From: JBCBSP01 sp964550935
GTDB taxonomy: Bacteria > Pseudomonadota > Alphaproteobacteria > Caulobacterales > Maricaulaceae
Assembly: GCA_964550935.1 (NCBI GenBank)
Contig: CAZKBB010000003.1
Location: 1 to 64,000 of the forward strand
Direction: 5' to 3'
Length of the DNA stretch: 64,000 nt
The notes under the pieces are model-generated. The model did no database searches, had not been told where the DNA came from, and saw only the letters and a list, made by a program, of their open reading frames with translations. The position numbers and the translations under genes are program-made. This document shows, piece by piece, positions 26,007 to 33,694 of the stretch (position 1 is the stretch's first letter; each line of letters opens with the position of its first letter).

Positions 26007-27695
26007 TCAGGCCTCCATCATTTCGGCGTTGGACTTGCCCGGCGGCACCAGCGGCCAGACGTTCTCGCGCTGGTCGATACGCACATGGCACAGGATCGGG
26101 CCCTTGGTTTTCAGGATGCGCTCCACCGCGGCGGGCACGTCGGCCCGGCGGTCCAGCGTGAAAGCCTCGATCCCGAACGCGCGCGCGATGTCGGCGAAGT
26201 CGGGATTGTCGTAGAGGTCCACCTCGGAGAAGTTCTCCTCGTAGAACAGCTCCTGCCACTGGCGCACCATGCCCAGCTGGGAGTTGTCCAAGAGCACGAT
26301 CTTCAGCGGCAGCCGGTAGCGGCGCAGCGTCGCCAGCTCGTGGATGTTCATCATGATCGAGCCGTCGCCCGAGACCGTGACGACCGTGGAGTCCGGCTCG
26401 GCGAACAAGGCGCCGATCCCGGCCGGCATGCCGTAGCCCATGGTGCCGAGCCCGGCGCTGGTCAGGTGCGCCTGGGGCCGGGCGAAGCGGCAGTGCTGGG
26501 CGACCCACATCTGGTGCTGGCCCACGTCGCACGTCGCGATGAAGGCGTCGCCGGCCTGCTCTGAGATCTCCTTCAAGAGCGCGGGCGCGAACACGCCCGA
26601 GCCCGGCGCGTCGTAGCGCATCGCCCACCGCTTTGCGTTCTCGGCGCAGCGTTCGCGCCAGGGATCGATCTCGCCGACCGTGGGGTTCAGCGCGTCCATG
26701 GTCGCGGCGATGTCGCCGGCCAGCGCCACGTCGGCGATGCGCAGCTTGGAGATCTCGGCCGGATCGCCGTCGATATGGACGACCTTTGCGCCCTTGGCGA
26801 AGGTGTCCAGCTTGCCGGTCGCGCGGTCGTCAAAGCGCGCGCCGACGCAGATCAGAAGATCGCTCTCATCGATTGCGGTGTTGGCCGCGCGCGTGCCGTG
26901 CATGCCCAGCATGCCGAGGAAATTCTCCGCGTCGGTCGGCACCCCGCCGAGGCCCTTCAGCGTCGCGACCGCCGGGATGCGCGTGCGCTTGTGGAAGTCG
27001 CGCAAGGCGCGCTCGGCGCGTCCGATCGGAACGCCGCCGCCGAAATAAAGGACCGGGCGCTTGGCCTCCGCGATCAGGTCTTCAGCCGCAGCGATGTCGA
27101 AATCGGCCGGACGCGGCGCGGGCTCCGGCGTCAGGGCGGGCCAGTGCGCGGGGATCTCGGCTGCGCCTTGCGTGACGTCCTTGGGCAGATCGACAAGAAC
27201 GGGGCCGGGCCGGCCGCCGGCGGCGATGGCGAAGGCCTCGGCGAAGACCTGGGGGATGTCGGCGGCGTCGCGCACCAGGAAGGAGTGCTTCACGATCGGC
27301 AGGGTGATGCCGAAGGTGTCGATCTCCTGAAACGCGTCGGTGCCCATCAGGGGCGTGCCGACCTGGCCGGTGATCGCCACCATGGGCACGGAGTCCATGA
27401 AGGCGTTCGCAATGCCGGTGACCAGATTGGTCGCGCCGGGCCCAGAGGTCGCCAGGCAAACCCCGACCCGGCCGGAAACGCGCGCATACGCGTCCGCGGC
27501 CAGGGCGGCGGCCTGTTCATGACGGACCAGGACATGCTTCAGCTTCGAGCCCGGCAGGGCGTCGTAGACCGGCATGATCGCGCCGCCGGGATAGCCGAAC
27601 ACGTACTCCACGCCGGCGCGCTCCAGCGCCTCGACCACGAGGGTCGAGCCGGTGACAGGCTTCGTGGCGGGTTTTGCGATCGTCTCTGCGGTCAT
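26007..27695 (-). CDS. ilvG: acetolactate synthase large (catalytic) subunit, IlvG type
   Basis: 562-residue TPP- and FAD-binding enzyme making acetolactate or acetohydroxybutyrate. Seen: VFGYPGGAIMPVYDAL with the catalytic Glu in RHEQAAA, FQEIDTFG and the TPP/Mg motif GDGSIMMN. The C-terminus (PLVPPGKSNAEMMEA) closely parallels that of E. coli IlvG, fitting the IlvM-like partner directly downstream. Could equally be called ilvB. The ATG at 27695 has GAGGGG upstream. Confidence 0.96.
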   Translation of the reverse strand: MTAETIAKPATKPVTGSTLVVEALERAGVEYVFGYPGGAIMPVYDALPGSKLKHVLVRHEQAAALAADAYARVSGRVGVCLATSGPGATNLVTGIANAFMDSVPMVAITGQVGTPLMGTDAFQEIDTFGITLPIVKHSFLVRDAADIPQVFAEAFAIAAGGRPGPVLVDLPKDVTQGAAEIPAHWPALTPEPAPRPADFDIAAAEDLIAEAKRPVLYFGGGVPIGRAERALRDFHKRTRIPAVATLKGLGGVPTDAENFLGMLGMHGTRAANTAIDESDLLICVGARFDDRATGKLDTFAKGAKVVHIDGDPAEISKLRIADVALAGDIAATMDALNPTVGEIDPWRERCAENAKRWAMRYDAPGSGVFAPALLKEISEQAGDAFIATCDVGQHQMWVAQHCRFARPQAHLTSAGLGTMGYGMPAGIGALFAEPDSTVVTVSGDGSIMMNIHELATLRRYRLPLKIVLLDNSQLGMVRQWQELFYEENFSEVDLYDNPDFADIARAFGIEAFTLDRRADVPAAVERILKTKGPILCHVRIDQRENVWPLVPPGKSNAEMMEA

Positions 27696-27739
27696 GGTGT
27701 CATCCCCTCGTTCAAGCCCGCGCGAGGCCTTTTAAGCCG

Positions 27740-28753
27740 CTAGGCTTCGGCCGCATTGGCGCCGGGCTGCAGCCAGGCCATGCGCTCGCGCAGGCGCTGG
27801 CCAGTCTTTTCGATGTCCTGCTCCAGGTCCTGGCGCAGCATGGCGTCGTATTTCGGCTTGCCGGCCTGGTTCTCTAAGATCCAGTCCCGGGCGAACTGGC
27901 CCGACTGGATGTCGGCGAGCACCTCCTCCATGCGCTTGCGCGTCTCCTCGTTGATGACGCGCGGGCCGGAGACGAGATCGCCGTATTTGGCGGTCTCGGA
28001 GATGAACTCGTGCATCTTCGCCAGGCCGCCCTCGTAGAAGAGATCGACGATCAGCTTCAGCTCGTGCAGGCACTCGAAATAGGCGACCTCGGGCTTGTAG
28101 CCGGCCTTCACCAGCGTCTCGTAGCCGGCCACGACCAGCTCGCTCGCCCCGCCGCACAGGACGGCCTGCTCGCCGAACAGATCGGTCTCGGTTTCTTCGG
28201 CGAAGCTGGTCTCGATCGCGCCGCCGGCGGTGCCGCCATTACCCTTACAGTAGGCCAGCGCCTTGTCGCGGGCCTTTCCGGTGGCGTCCCGCCAGACCGC
28301 GAACAGGCTGGGCACGCCGCGCCCGCGCTCATACTCGCGCCGGACCAGATCTCCGGGACCCTTCGGGGCCACCAGGATGACGTCGATGTCCTCGCGCGGC
28401 TTGATCTGGCCGTAGTGGATGGAGAAGCCGTGCGCGACCATCAGCGTGTCGCCCGCGCTCATGTTCGGCCCGATCGCCTCGGCGTAGACGTCCTTGTGGC
28501 TCATGTCCGGGGTCAGCAGCGCGATCAGGCTCGCCGCCTTGGCCGCGTCGGCCGGGCTCTTCACGGTGAAGCCGTCCGCGGTGGCGCGCATCTCCGCCTT
28601 GCCGCCGGTGCGCGCGCCCACGATCACCTCATGACCGGAATCGCGCAGATTGCGCGCATGCGCCCGGCCCTGGCTGCCATAGCCGATGATGGCGACCGGC
28701 CCCGGCTTCAGGGCGGCGCCGTCGGCGTCGGCGTCGGTGTAGATCGTCTCCAT
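27740..28753 (-). CDS. ilvC: ketol-acid reductoisomerase, class I
   Basis: 337 residues, the short class I form. N-terminal Rossmann site IGYGSQGRAHARNLRDSG (about 23-40), VAHGFSIHYGQI and the metal-binding KLIVDLFYEGG helix region with Glu/Asp. First structural gene after the ilv attenuator; AGGAG is 7 bases before ATG 28753. Isomerises and reduces acetolactate for valine/leucine and acetohydroxybutyrate for isoleucine. Confidence 0.97.
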   Translation of the reverse strand: METIYTDADADGAALKPGPVAIIGYGSQGRAHARNLRDSGHEVIVGARTGGKAEMRATADGFTVKSPADAAKAASLIALLTPDMSHKDVYAEAIGPNMSAGDTLMVAHGFSIHYGQIKPREDIDVILVAPKGPGDLVRREYERGRGVPSLFAVWRDATGKARDKALAYCKGNGGTAGGAIETSFAEETETDLFGEQAVLCGGASELVVAGYETLVKAGYKPEVAYFECLHELKLIVDLFYEGGLAKMHEFISETAKYGDLVSGPRVINEETRKRMEEVLADIQSGQFARDWILENQAGKPKYDAMLRQDLEQDIEKTGQRLRERMAWLQPGANAAEA

Positions 28754-28811
28754 TTCAAGTCTCCTGGTCGTGTCGGGCGCGCTGGGGCGTGTGCCGGGTG
28801 AAAGGTCGGAT

Positions 28812-28844
28812 AAAGAAAAACCCCGCTCCGGGTCCGGAGCGGGG
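28812..28844 (-). terminator. ilv attenuator: intrinsic terminator upstream of ilvC
   Basis: Read leftward: a 10-bp perfect stem (CCCCGCTCCG, 28844-28835; GACC loop; CGGAGCGGGG, 28830-28821) followed by TTTTTCTTT. It lies between the leader peptide stop (28873) and ilvC (28753). The 5' arm can instead pair over 9 bp with CCGGAGCGG at 28898-28890 inside leader codons 38-41, giving an antiterminator. Confidence 0.88.
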
Positions 28845-28872
28845 CTTGGCTTGCGTTCGGGCTGTTAAACCG

Positions 28873-29010
28873 TCAAGCAGGCGCGCTCGCCGCTCCGGAT
28901 ATGGAGGCGGTAAGTACAAGAATGAGCGCAAGTACGAGGCCCGACGCCGTCAGCGTGACGGCGGCGCGGTCCTTGGCCAGGCTCACGGCTTGTGCGCGCG
29001 TGCGGTTCAA
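28873..29010 (-). CDS. ilvL: ilv leader peptide (attenuation)
   Basis: 45 codons, TTG start with AGGAG 7 bases upstream, TGA stop. Residues 25-33 read LVLALILVL, nine residues of which eight are Leu, Val or Ile, partly using codons rare in this genome (CTT, GTA, ATT). Stalling here when any branched-chain aminoacyl-tRNA is short would leave codons 38-41 free to form the antiterminator; full translation covers them and lets the terminator form. The peptide itself probably has no other role. Confidence 0.85.
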   Translation of the reverse strand: MNRTRAQAVSLAKDRAAVTLTASGLVLALILVLTASISGAASAPA

Positions 29011-29321
29011 AGGTCGGCTCCTGAAAAGCCCGGTTCAGCAAAAGGGAGGGTCGGCGACCCACGCCGTCCCTCGTCTGTGGGAAACTCTGCGGTTGATTGA
29101 ACGCAGATGCAACAGGAAATTTGTCCGGACTTGCCGAAAAAATTTTAGCGCAATTTTTCCAGTGGCTTATAGCGTTAAACCGGGCCGCGGGCGTTCGCTG
29201 TCGCAAAATTTATGTTTGACGCGGTGTGGAAAAGGCCTGCACGCTTCAACCGTCACGCAAGCGAATGCGTTGTGATCGGCGGGCTTGGGGCCTGCTGCAA
29301 GCGCGTTCAACGGAGCCGACG
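29011..29321. promoter_or_regulatory. shared divergent promoter region of the ilv-leu and thr-ilvD operons
   Basis: 311 bases between the two leader-peptide starts. The centre, about 29101-29220, is AT-rich (AAAAAATTTTAG, CAATTTTT, AAAATTTATG), unlike its GC-rich surroundings. A -35-like TTGACG on the plus strand lies at 29216-29221. I could not fix a convincing -10/-35 pair for either direction. No gene is seen here. Confidence 0.6.
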
Positions 29322-29456
29322 ATGCGCCCTAACCCGGCCAACTCGCTTCTGATCTCGACCACCGGCGCGCCGCGCGCAGGCGGGCTCGGCGTGACCATTA
29401 TTGGTACCGGCACCACCATGCTCACTGGACACAGGGAGCGGACCGGCGCGGCTTAA
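29322..29456 (+). CDS. thrL: thr leader peptide (attenuation)
   Basis: 44 codons, ATG with GGAG 6 bases upstream, TAA stop. Residues 24-35 read VTIIGTGTTMLT, and Thr13-Thr14 and Ile11 precede: a threonine/isoleucine stall region like that of E. coli ThrL. It is followed after 27 bases by an intrinsic terminator and then the thr genes. The sequence before its start (GGAGCCGAC) is the same as before ilvL, suggesting a common origin of the two leaders. Confidence 0.85.
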   Translation: MRPNPANSLLISTTGAPRAGGLGVTIIGTGTTMLTGHRERTGAA

Positions 29457-29483
29457 GCGAACACCACAGCAAAGCCCACACCG

Positions 29484-29517
29484 ACCCGCTCCCCGAAAAC
29501 CGGCGAGCGGGTTTTTT
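29484..29517 (+). terminator. thr attenuator: intrinsic terminator upstream of thrA
   Basis: Stem of 11 pairs with one C-C mismatch, arms 29484-29495 and 29501-29512, A-rich loop, then six T. Its 5' arm segment CCGCTCCC (29486-29493) is perfectly complementary to GGGAGCGG at 29434-29441 (thrL codons 38-40), the antiterminator that can form if the ribosome stalls on Thr or Ile codons 25-35. Confidence 0.88.
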
Positions 29518-29562
29518 GTTGCGCGAATTCAGCCCGGAACGGGCGAGGGGACACCACAGACC

Positions 29563-31341
29563 ATGGCGAAGGCGAACCAACCAGATCAGCAGGCCGAGCG
29601 CGAGCTCTGCGTGCTCAAATTCGGAAGCTCCGTGCTTGCTGGCGAGGTGGACTACGCCGCGGTGGCCGGCGAGGTCTACCGCCATGTGCGCGACGGGGAG
29701 ACCGTGATCGCGGTGGTCTCCGCGCTCGCCGGCGAGACCGACGCGCTTCTGGCCCAGGCCGAGGCGGTCGGCGGCGAGGCGCCCGGCGAGCTGGTCGCCC
29801 GGCTCGCCCGCGTCGGCGAGCTGCGCTCAGCCGCGCTCACCGCTCTGGCGCTTTCGCGCGTCGGGGTTCGCGCCCGGGTGCTCGATCCCGACGAGATGGG
29901 CCTTTATGCGCAGGGCGATCCGCTCGATTCCGATCTTTGCGCGCTGGATGCGGACCGCGTGGCCGAGGCCGTGGACGGCGCCGAGGCGGTCGTGGTGCCG
30001 GGCTTCTGCGCCAAGCACGCCGAGCATGGCGTCGCCACGCTGGGGCGCGGCGGCACGGACCTCACCGCGGTCTTTTTCGCCGCCAAGGTCGGCGCGCGCC
30101 GGGTTCGTCTGATCAAGGACGTGGACGGGGTCTATGCGGAGGATCCGGCGAAAAACCCCAAGGCGGAACGCTTCGCCGAGCTCGACTACGTCGAGGCCGC
30201 CAAGGCGAGCGCCGGGCTGATCCAGCCCAAGGCGATCGATATGGCCCGCGACACCGGGGTGGTCATCGAGGTGGCCAGCCTCGGCGCGGGCGAGGCCACG
30301 CGCATCGCGGCGAAACCGGCGCGCAAGTCCCCCACGCGTCCGGTCCAGCCGCTGCGCGTGGCCCTGCTCGGCTGCGGCGCGGTCGGCGCGGGCGCGCTGG
30401 CCATGCTCAAGAGCCGTCCCGACCTGTTCGAGATGAACCCGGTCCTGGTGCGCGATCCGGCCAAACACGAGGCCTCGGGCCTCGGCGCGGTGTTCACCGA
30501 CAAGCTGGAGCGCGCCCTGTCCGGCGGGCCCGATCTGGTGATCGAGGCGATCGGCGGCGCGGACTACCCCGCCGACATCATCGAAAGCGCGCTGAACGCC
30601 GGCGCCCACGTCGTGACCGCCAACAAGGCCGCCGTGGCCAAGCACTACGCCCGGCTGCACGCCGCCTCAGAGCGCTCCGGCGCGATGTTCGCCTTCTCCG
30701 CCTCGGTGGGCGGCGGCGCGCCCGTGATAGAGGCTGTGCGCCGACTGCGCGAACGCTCGGGCCTCGCCGCGGTGGAAGGCGTCATGAACGGCACCGGCAA
30801 CTTCATCCTGTCCAAGCTGGGCGAAGGCTGGGCGTTCGAGGACGCGGTGAAGACGGCCCAGGAGATGGGCTTCGCCGAGGCCGATCCGAGCGCGGACGTC
30901 GACGGCCATGACGCCGCCGACAAGCTCTCCATCCTGATCCGGGAGGCGTTCGGCGCGGACGTTGCCCCGCAGGAGATCGCGAAGGACTCCTTAAGCGTCG
31001 CCTCCCCTGAAAGCGCGCGCGAGGCGCTTCAGCGCGGGGAGGTGTTCAAGCAGGTCGGCCGCTGCGTTCTGAAGGAGGACGGCTCGGTCGAGGCGTCCGT
31101 CGTGGTCGCCCCGGTCAAGCAGGGCGGCGCCCTGTCGCGTACGCGCAACGAGGAGAACGCCTTCCTGGTGACCGAAGCCTCAGGCCGTGTTCACGCCATC
31201 CACGGCAAGGGCGCCGGGCGCTGGCCCACCGCCGCAGCCGTATTCGCCGACGTCATGGATGTTCAGAGGGCCGCCGCCGCGGTAGGTCTAGCGAAAGCGC
31301 TGGCCGAAGAAAGCGCGCAACCGGCCCTGAAGCGGGCCTGA
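29563..31341 (+). CDS. thrA: fused aspartate kinase - homoserine dehydrogenase without ACT domain
   Basis: 592 residues. Residues about 15-250 are an aspartokinase-type domain: LKFGSSV (shortened form of KFGGTSV), VVSALAGETDALL, GELRSA, TLGRGGTD and KDVDGVYAEDP. Residues about 262-592 are homoserine dehydrogenase: ALLGCGAVGAG, TANKAAVAKHYA, VMNGTGNFIL, the catalytic EADPSADVDGHDAADKL and GKGAGRWPTAAAV at the end. E. coli ThrA (about 820) has two ACT repeats between the domains; here the gap is about 12 residues, and no C-terminal ACT follows either. First gene after the thr attenuator. Whether the kinase is active needs testing. Confidence 0.88.
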   Translation: MAKANQPDQQAERELCVLKFGSSVLAGEVDYAAVAGEVYRHVRDGETVIAVVSALAGETDALLAQAEAVGGEAPGELVARLARVGELRSAALTALALSRVGVRARVLDPDEMGLYAQGDPLDSDLCALDADRVAEAVDGAEAVVVPGFCAKHAEHGVATLGRGGTDLTAVFFAAKVGARRVRLIKDVDGVYAEDPAKNPKAERFAELDYVEAAKASAGLIQPKAIDMARDTGVVIEVASLGAGEATRIAAKPARKSPTRPVQPLRVALLGCGAVGAGALAMLKSRPDLFEMNPVLVRDPAKHEASGLGAVFTDKLERALSGGPDLVIEAIGGADYPADIIESALNAGAHVVTANKAAVAKHYARLHAASERSGAMFAFSASVGGGAPVIEAVRRLRERSGLAAVEGVMNGTGNFILSKLGEGWAFEDAVKTAQEMGFAEADPSADVDGHDAADKLSILIREAFGADVAPQEIAKDSLSVASPESAREALQRGEVFKQVGRCVLKEDGSVEASVVVAPVKQGGALSRTRNEENAFLVTEASGRVHAIHGKGAGRWPTAAAVFADVMDVQRAAAAVGLAKALAEESAQPALKRA

Positions 31342-31400
31342 GGCGCGCTGAACTCCGCCCCCTGACGCGAACGGACCCGCCTTAAGGAACGGACACCACC

Positions 31401-32357
31401 ATGACGGCGATTTCAGCCGCGAGCGCGCCGGCCAGCATCGGCAATGTCGGCGTCGGCTTCGACGTGCTCGGCCAGGCCTTCGACGCGGCGCGCGACCATG
31501 TGGTCGCACACGCTGAAGACCGGCCCGGCGCCCGGCTCGGCGCGGTGTCGGGCCTTGTCGCGCGCCTGCCGGACACCGCGAAGACCAACACCGCGCTCGC
31601 CGCGGCCGAGGCCGTGCTCACAGCGGCGAACGCGAAGACCGGCGTGCGCCTCGACATCCGCAAGGGCGTGCCGCTCAGCGCCGGCATGGGCGGCTCTGCG
31701 GCCTCCGCGGTGGCCGCGGCGGCGGCGGTGAACGCGCTTCTGGGCTCGCCGTTCTCCACCGGCGAGCTCCTGCCTTTCGCGATGGAGGGCGAGCGGGTCT
31801 CCTCCGATCCGCCGCCCTGGGACAATGTGATGGCCGCCCTACATGGCGGGTTGGTGATCGCGGCTTCGCTCGAAGCCGGTCTCGTCAAGCGCCTGCCCGC
31901 GCCCGACGGGGTGGTGTCGATCCTGTTTCACCCTGACGCCGAAATCGAAACGCGCGCCGCGCGCGGCATCTTGAAGCCCGAGGTCTCCATGGAGATCGCC
32001 GTGGAGCACGCCCGGCGCATCGCCGCGTTCAGCGCAGGCTGCGCCAGCGGCGATCTGGACCTGATCAAGGCCGGGCTCGAAGACATCCTCGTGGAGCCCC
32101 AGCGCGCCCATCTTCTGCCCGCCCTGCCTGCGGTCAAGCACGCCGCCATCGCGGCCGGCGCTCTGGGCTGCTCGCTGTCGGGCTCAGGCCCGTCCGTCTT
32201 CGCTTGGGCGCGCGATGAGGAGGCCGACCGCGTCGAACAGGCCATGGCCGGCGCGTTCGAGGCGGCTGCGCTCGGCGTTCGGGTCTATCGCGCCCCGATC
32301 CAGTCGGACGGCGTGCGCCTGGAGCGCGCCGACATCCTGGAGGGGGCGGGCTCGTGA
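31401..32357 (+). CDS. thrB: homoserine kinase (GHMP family)
   Basis: 318 residues. N-terminal SAPASIGNVGVGFDVLG and the ATP loop PLSAGMGGSAASAVAA (about 90-105) define a GHMP kinase; with thrA and thrC around it, homoserine is the substrate. The C-terminal SLSGSGPSVFA glycine loop is present. Its TGA overlaps the GTG of thrC (GTGA). Confidence 0.95.
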   Translation: MTAISAASAPASIGNVGVGFDVLGQAFDAARDHVVAHAEDRPGARLGAVSGLVARLPDTAKTNTALAAAEAVLTAANAKTGVRLDIRKGVPLSAGMGGSAASAVAAAAAVNALLGSPFSTGELLPFAMEGERVSSDPPPWDNVMAALHGGLVIAASLEAGLVKRLPAPDGVVSILFHPDAEIETRAARGILKPEVSMEIAVEHARRIAAFSAGCASGDLDLIKAGLEDILVEPQRAHLLPALPAVKHAAIAAGALGCSLSGSGPSVFAWARDEEADRVEQAMAGAFEAAALGVRVYRAPIQSDGVRLERADILEGAGS

Positions 32358-33661
32358 AGCTGGTCTCGACGCGCGGCGACGCCCCGGCTGTCAGCCTGAG
32401 CGAGGCGATCCGGAACGGCGCCGCGCCGGACGGCGGGCTGTACCTGCCCGAGCAGCGCCCGGACGCTCCCGAGGCGGCGCTGAACCCCGATCTGAACCTG
32501 GCGTCCTTCGCCGCGGCCATGCTCGCTCCGGTTTTCGAGGGCGACCGGCTGGACGGTGAGCTCGCCGCGATCTGTTCGGAGGCCTTCACCTTCGACACGC
32601 CCGTCGTCACGCCCGATCCAGGCCGACCGACCCTGAAGGCGCTGGAGCTGTTTCACGGCCCCACCGGCGCGTTCAAGGATTTCGGCGCGCGCTTCTTGAT
32701 GGCCTGCTTTGACCGGCTGGGCGAAGCGGGCGATCCGCTGACCGTTCTGGCCGCCACCTCAGGCGACACCGGCGGTGCGGTCGGCTGCGCGGCGGAGGGG
32801 CGCGACGCGGTGCGCGCGGTGATCCTGTTCCCCAAGGGCCGGGTTTCACGCTTTCAGGAGCATCAGCTGTGCTGCTGGAACCCGCCGGTGCGCGCGCTGC
32901 GCGTGGAGGGCGATTTCGACGCCTGCCAGAAGACGGTGAAAGCCGCCTTCGCCGACCGGGCGCTGTCTGAGCGTCACCGCCTGACGAGCGCGAACTCGAT
33001 CAACATCGCCCGGCTTCTGCCCCAGGCCGCCTATCTCTCCCGCGCAGCGGTGCGCGCGAAGGCCGAGCACGGCGTTGAGCCGGGCTTCATCATCCCCACG
33101 GGCAATCTCGGACACGCCTTCGCCGGGCTTTATGCGCGCGCCATGGGCTTCCCGATCGGGCCCATGGTGCTCGGGGTGAACGCGAACGCGACCTTGAAGG
33201 TCTGGGCCGAGACCGGGTCGTACGAGGCGCGCGCCTCGATCGCCACGATCGCGAACGCCATGGATGTCGGCGCGCCGTCGAACTTCGAGCGCCTCGCCGC
33301 TATGGGCGAGACCGCGGGCGAAGTCGGCGTGGAGCAGGTGTTCGACGAGACGATCCGTGAGCGGATCAAAACCGAGTATGACGCGACCGGCTATGTCTGG
33401 TGTCCCCACTCCGCGATCGCGGCGGAGGCGTTCGAACGCCTGCCCGCACAAGAGCGCGCCGCCCGGCCCTGGCTGTGCGCGGCGACCGCCCATCCGTTCA
33501 AGTTCGCCGACGTGGTCGAGCCGGTGATCGGCGCGGCCGTGTCCCCGAGCCCCGCGCTCGCCGAGGTGCTGGACCGGCCCGCGTCCGCGCTCGACATCGC
33601 GCCGGGCGTCGACGGGCTCGCCGCCGCGCTCGCGGGCGAGACCGCCCGGGCCCAGGCCTGA
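32354..33661 (+). CDS. thrC: threonine synthase
   Basis: 435-residue PLP enzyme converting phosphohomoserine to threonine. Schiff-base lysine in FHGPTGAFKDFGARF; ATSGDTGGAV binds the PLP phosphate side; NSINIARLLPQ is typical of the long class. Start GTG 32354, overlapping thrB by 4 bases. The downstream gene ilvD begins 34 bases later. Confidence 0.96.
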   Translation: MKLVSTRGDAPAVSLSEAIRNGAAPDGGLYLPEQRPDAPEAALNPDLNLASFAAAMLAPVFEGDRLDGELAAICSEAFTFDTPVVTPDPGRPTLKALELFHGPTGAFKDFGARFLMACFDRLGEAGDPLTVLAATSGDTGGAVGCAAEGRDAVRAVILFPKGRVSRFQEHQLCCWNPPVRALRVEGDFDACQKTVKAAFADRALSERHRLTSANSINIARLLPQAAYLSRAAVRAKAEHGVEPGFIIPTGNLGHAFAGLYARAMGFPIGPMVLGVNANATLKVWAETGSYEARASIATIANAMDVGAPSNFERLAAMGETAGEVGVEQVFDETIRERIKTEYDATGYVWCPHSAIAAEAFERLPAQERAARPWLCAATAHPFKFADVVEPVIGAAVSPSPALAEVLDRPASALDIAPGVDGLAAALAGETARAQA

Positions 33662-33694
33662 TCCATCCCCGCCCCTCCATCCGGACCAGAGAGA

